A DNA stretch of 64,000 nucleotides, from the NCBI GenBank assembly GCA_022661535.1, contig JAKULF010000009.1:434001-498000 (forward strand), written 5' to 3'. Every line of letters begins with the position of its first letter. Positions within the stretch are counted from its first letter, which is position 1. The position numbers and the translations under genes were made by a program. Positions 63,057 through 64,000 of the stretch are shown piece by piece. This DNA comes from Eutypa lata. Lineage: Eukaryota; Ascomycota; Sordariomycetes; Xylariales; Diatrypaceae. The notes beneath the pieces are model-generated. The model searched no databases and was not told the DNA's origin. It worked only from the letters and a program-made list of their open reading frames with translations.

Positions 63057-64000
63057 AAGTTAAAAAAAAAGTTTAAAAAAGTAATAAAAAAAGTTATATT
63101 AATATTTAATTTAAATAACTTAAATGATTTTTTATCATTAAGTTTATTATTAAGTTTATCGTTAAGTTTTAAGTTAAAAGATTTAAGTTTAAACTTTAAT
63201 ATAAATTTTAATAACTTTAAAAAAAAAAAAAAAAATCTTTTAAAAAATCGATTAAATTAAAGTTAAAAGTTAAGTTATTTAAAAAAAACGAAAAGAAATT
63301 AATAAAGAAATAAAATAAGTTTAAATTCGTTATTAATAAAAAAAATTACTTTAAAAGTTACGATAATTAAAAGCGATAACGTAACGTTTTTATTTTACTT
63401 TTAATATAAATTAATTATAAAAAAAAAATAACTTTATCGAAAAAAATAAACTTAATTTTTACGAAGTAAATTACGATAACTTATAAGCTTAAATTGCTTA
63501 ATATTATTTAAAGAATAATTAAAAAAACCGTAATATTAAAAATATTTAAAAAGTTTTTTAATTTTTAAAAAAAGATTTAATAATAATTATTTTAAAAGAA
63601 TTTAATCGATTTATAATATAAAAGTAATAACTTTTTAATTTTTATAATTAAGTTTTAAAAACTTATAAAAAAAGTAAAAGAAATTAACATTAAAATTAAT
63701 AATAATTAAATTATTATAATGTTTTTTAAAATTATAAAAAATAAAGTTAAATTTTAAATTAAACGTATAAAAGGCTTGTTATAATAAATAAAAAATTATA
63801 ACTTTTAAACATTTTTAAATAAATTTAATAATAAATTTCGTTATAAAATTAATAATTATAAAAAAAATTAAAGTAAAAAAAGCAATAATAATAATAATAT
63901 TTATAATACTTAAAGTAATAATTTAAAAAATAATTATAACTTATATAATAAATCTTTATAAAATAAAAATAAAAAGCCTTTATATTTTAATTATAAAAAA

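Larger units (their letters stand above)
52300..64000. repeat. AT-rich RIP-mutated block 3 (11.7 kb, open at window end)
   Basis: Same character as block 2, with no credible gene. CpG is kept while CpA/TpG is nearly lost. Family B and C copies lie within it. The last 2 kb are slightly less mutated and keep a sense-like A-rich strand. Confidence 0.88.

Overview
The window looks like nuclear DNA of a filamentous ascomycete (Pezizomycotina). Genes carry short GT-AG introns (about 46-155 nt, often with CTAAC/CTNAC-like branch sites), and normal-composition gene islands alternate abruptly with stretches of roughly 90% A+T that hold no long reading frame. In those stretches CpA/TpG is nearly absent while CpG survives, which is the signature of repeat-induced point mutation (RIP). 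The gene repertoire and TACCTACCTAGG-type motifs would suit a Sordariomycete, but that is inference.

Layout. 1-5 kb: a broken NACHT/P-loop fragment, a spliced gene with an Asp-rich tail, a tRNA-headed SINE-like repeat and a three-exon hypothetical gene. 5.1-6.9 kb: AT-rich block. 6.9-11.4 kb: a 104-residue three-repeat protein gene convergent with a quinate-permease-like sugar transporter. 11.39-12.25 kb: a TA-flanked element with 84-bp terminal inverted repeats. 12.6-13.4 kb: a decayed alpha/beta hydrolase. 14.8-15.4 kb: a small secreted double-psi beta-barrel protein. 18.5-20.5 kb: a DHA2/ATR1-like MFS exporter. 20.8-21.6 kb: a hypothetical gene that stops exactly at the next block. 21.6-44.9 kb: 23 kb of AT-rich, RIP-mutated repeats, with several multi-copy families and a 2.7-kb structure with long inverted arms. 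44.9-52.3 kb: a Helo-like/ankyrin protein, a divergent small gene, a CmcJ/AsaB-like oxygenase-family gene, a ToxD-like medium-chain reductase and a duplicated repeat unit. 52.3-64 kb: a second AT-rich block, open at the window end.

How it fits together. There is no single obvious operon-like system. The islands hold typical accessory-genome functions: self/non-self recognition (NACHT relic, Helo-like ankyrin), a secreted apoplastic-type protein, two transporters, and two oxidative enzymes that sit 0.6 kb apart and could be part of a small metabolite locus. The islands are separated by heavily RIP-mutated transposons, as in a two-speed genome. Exon models below were assembled by hand from splice signals and reading-frame continuity. 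Each total is divisible by three, but none has been checked against transcripts.
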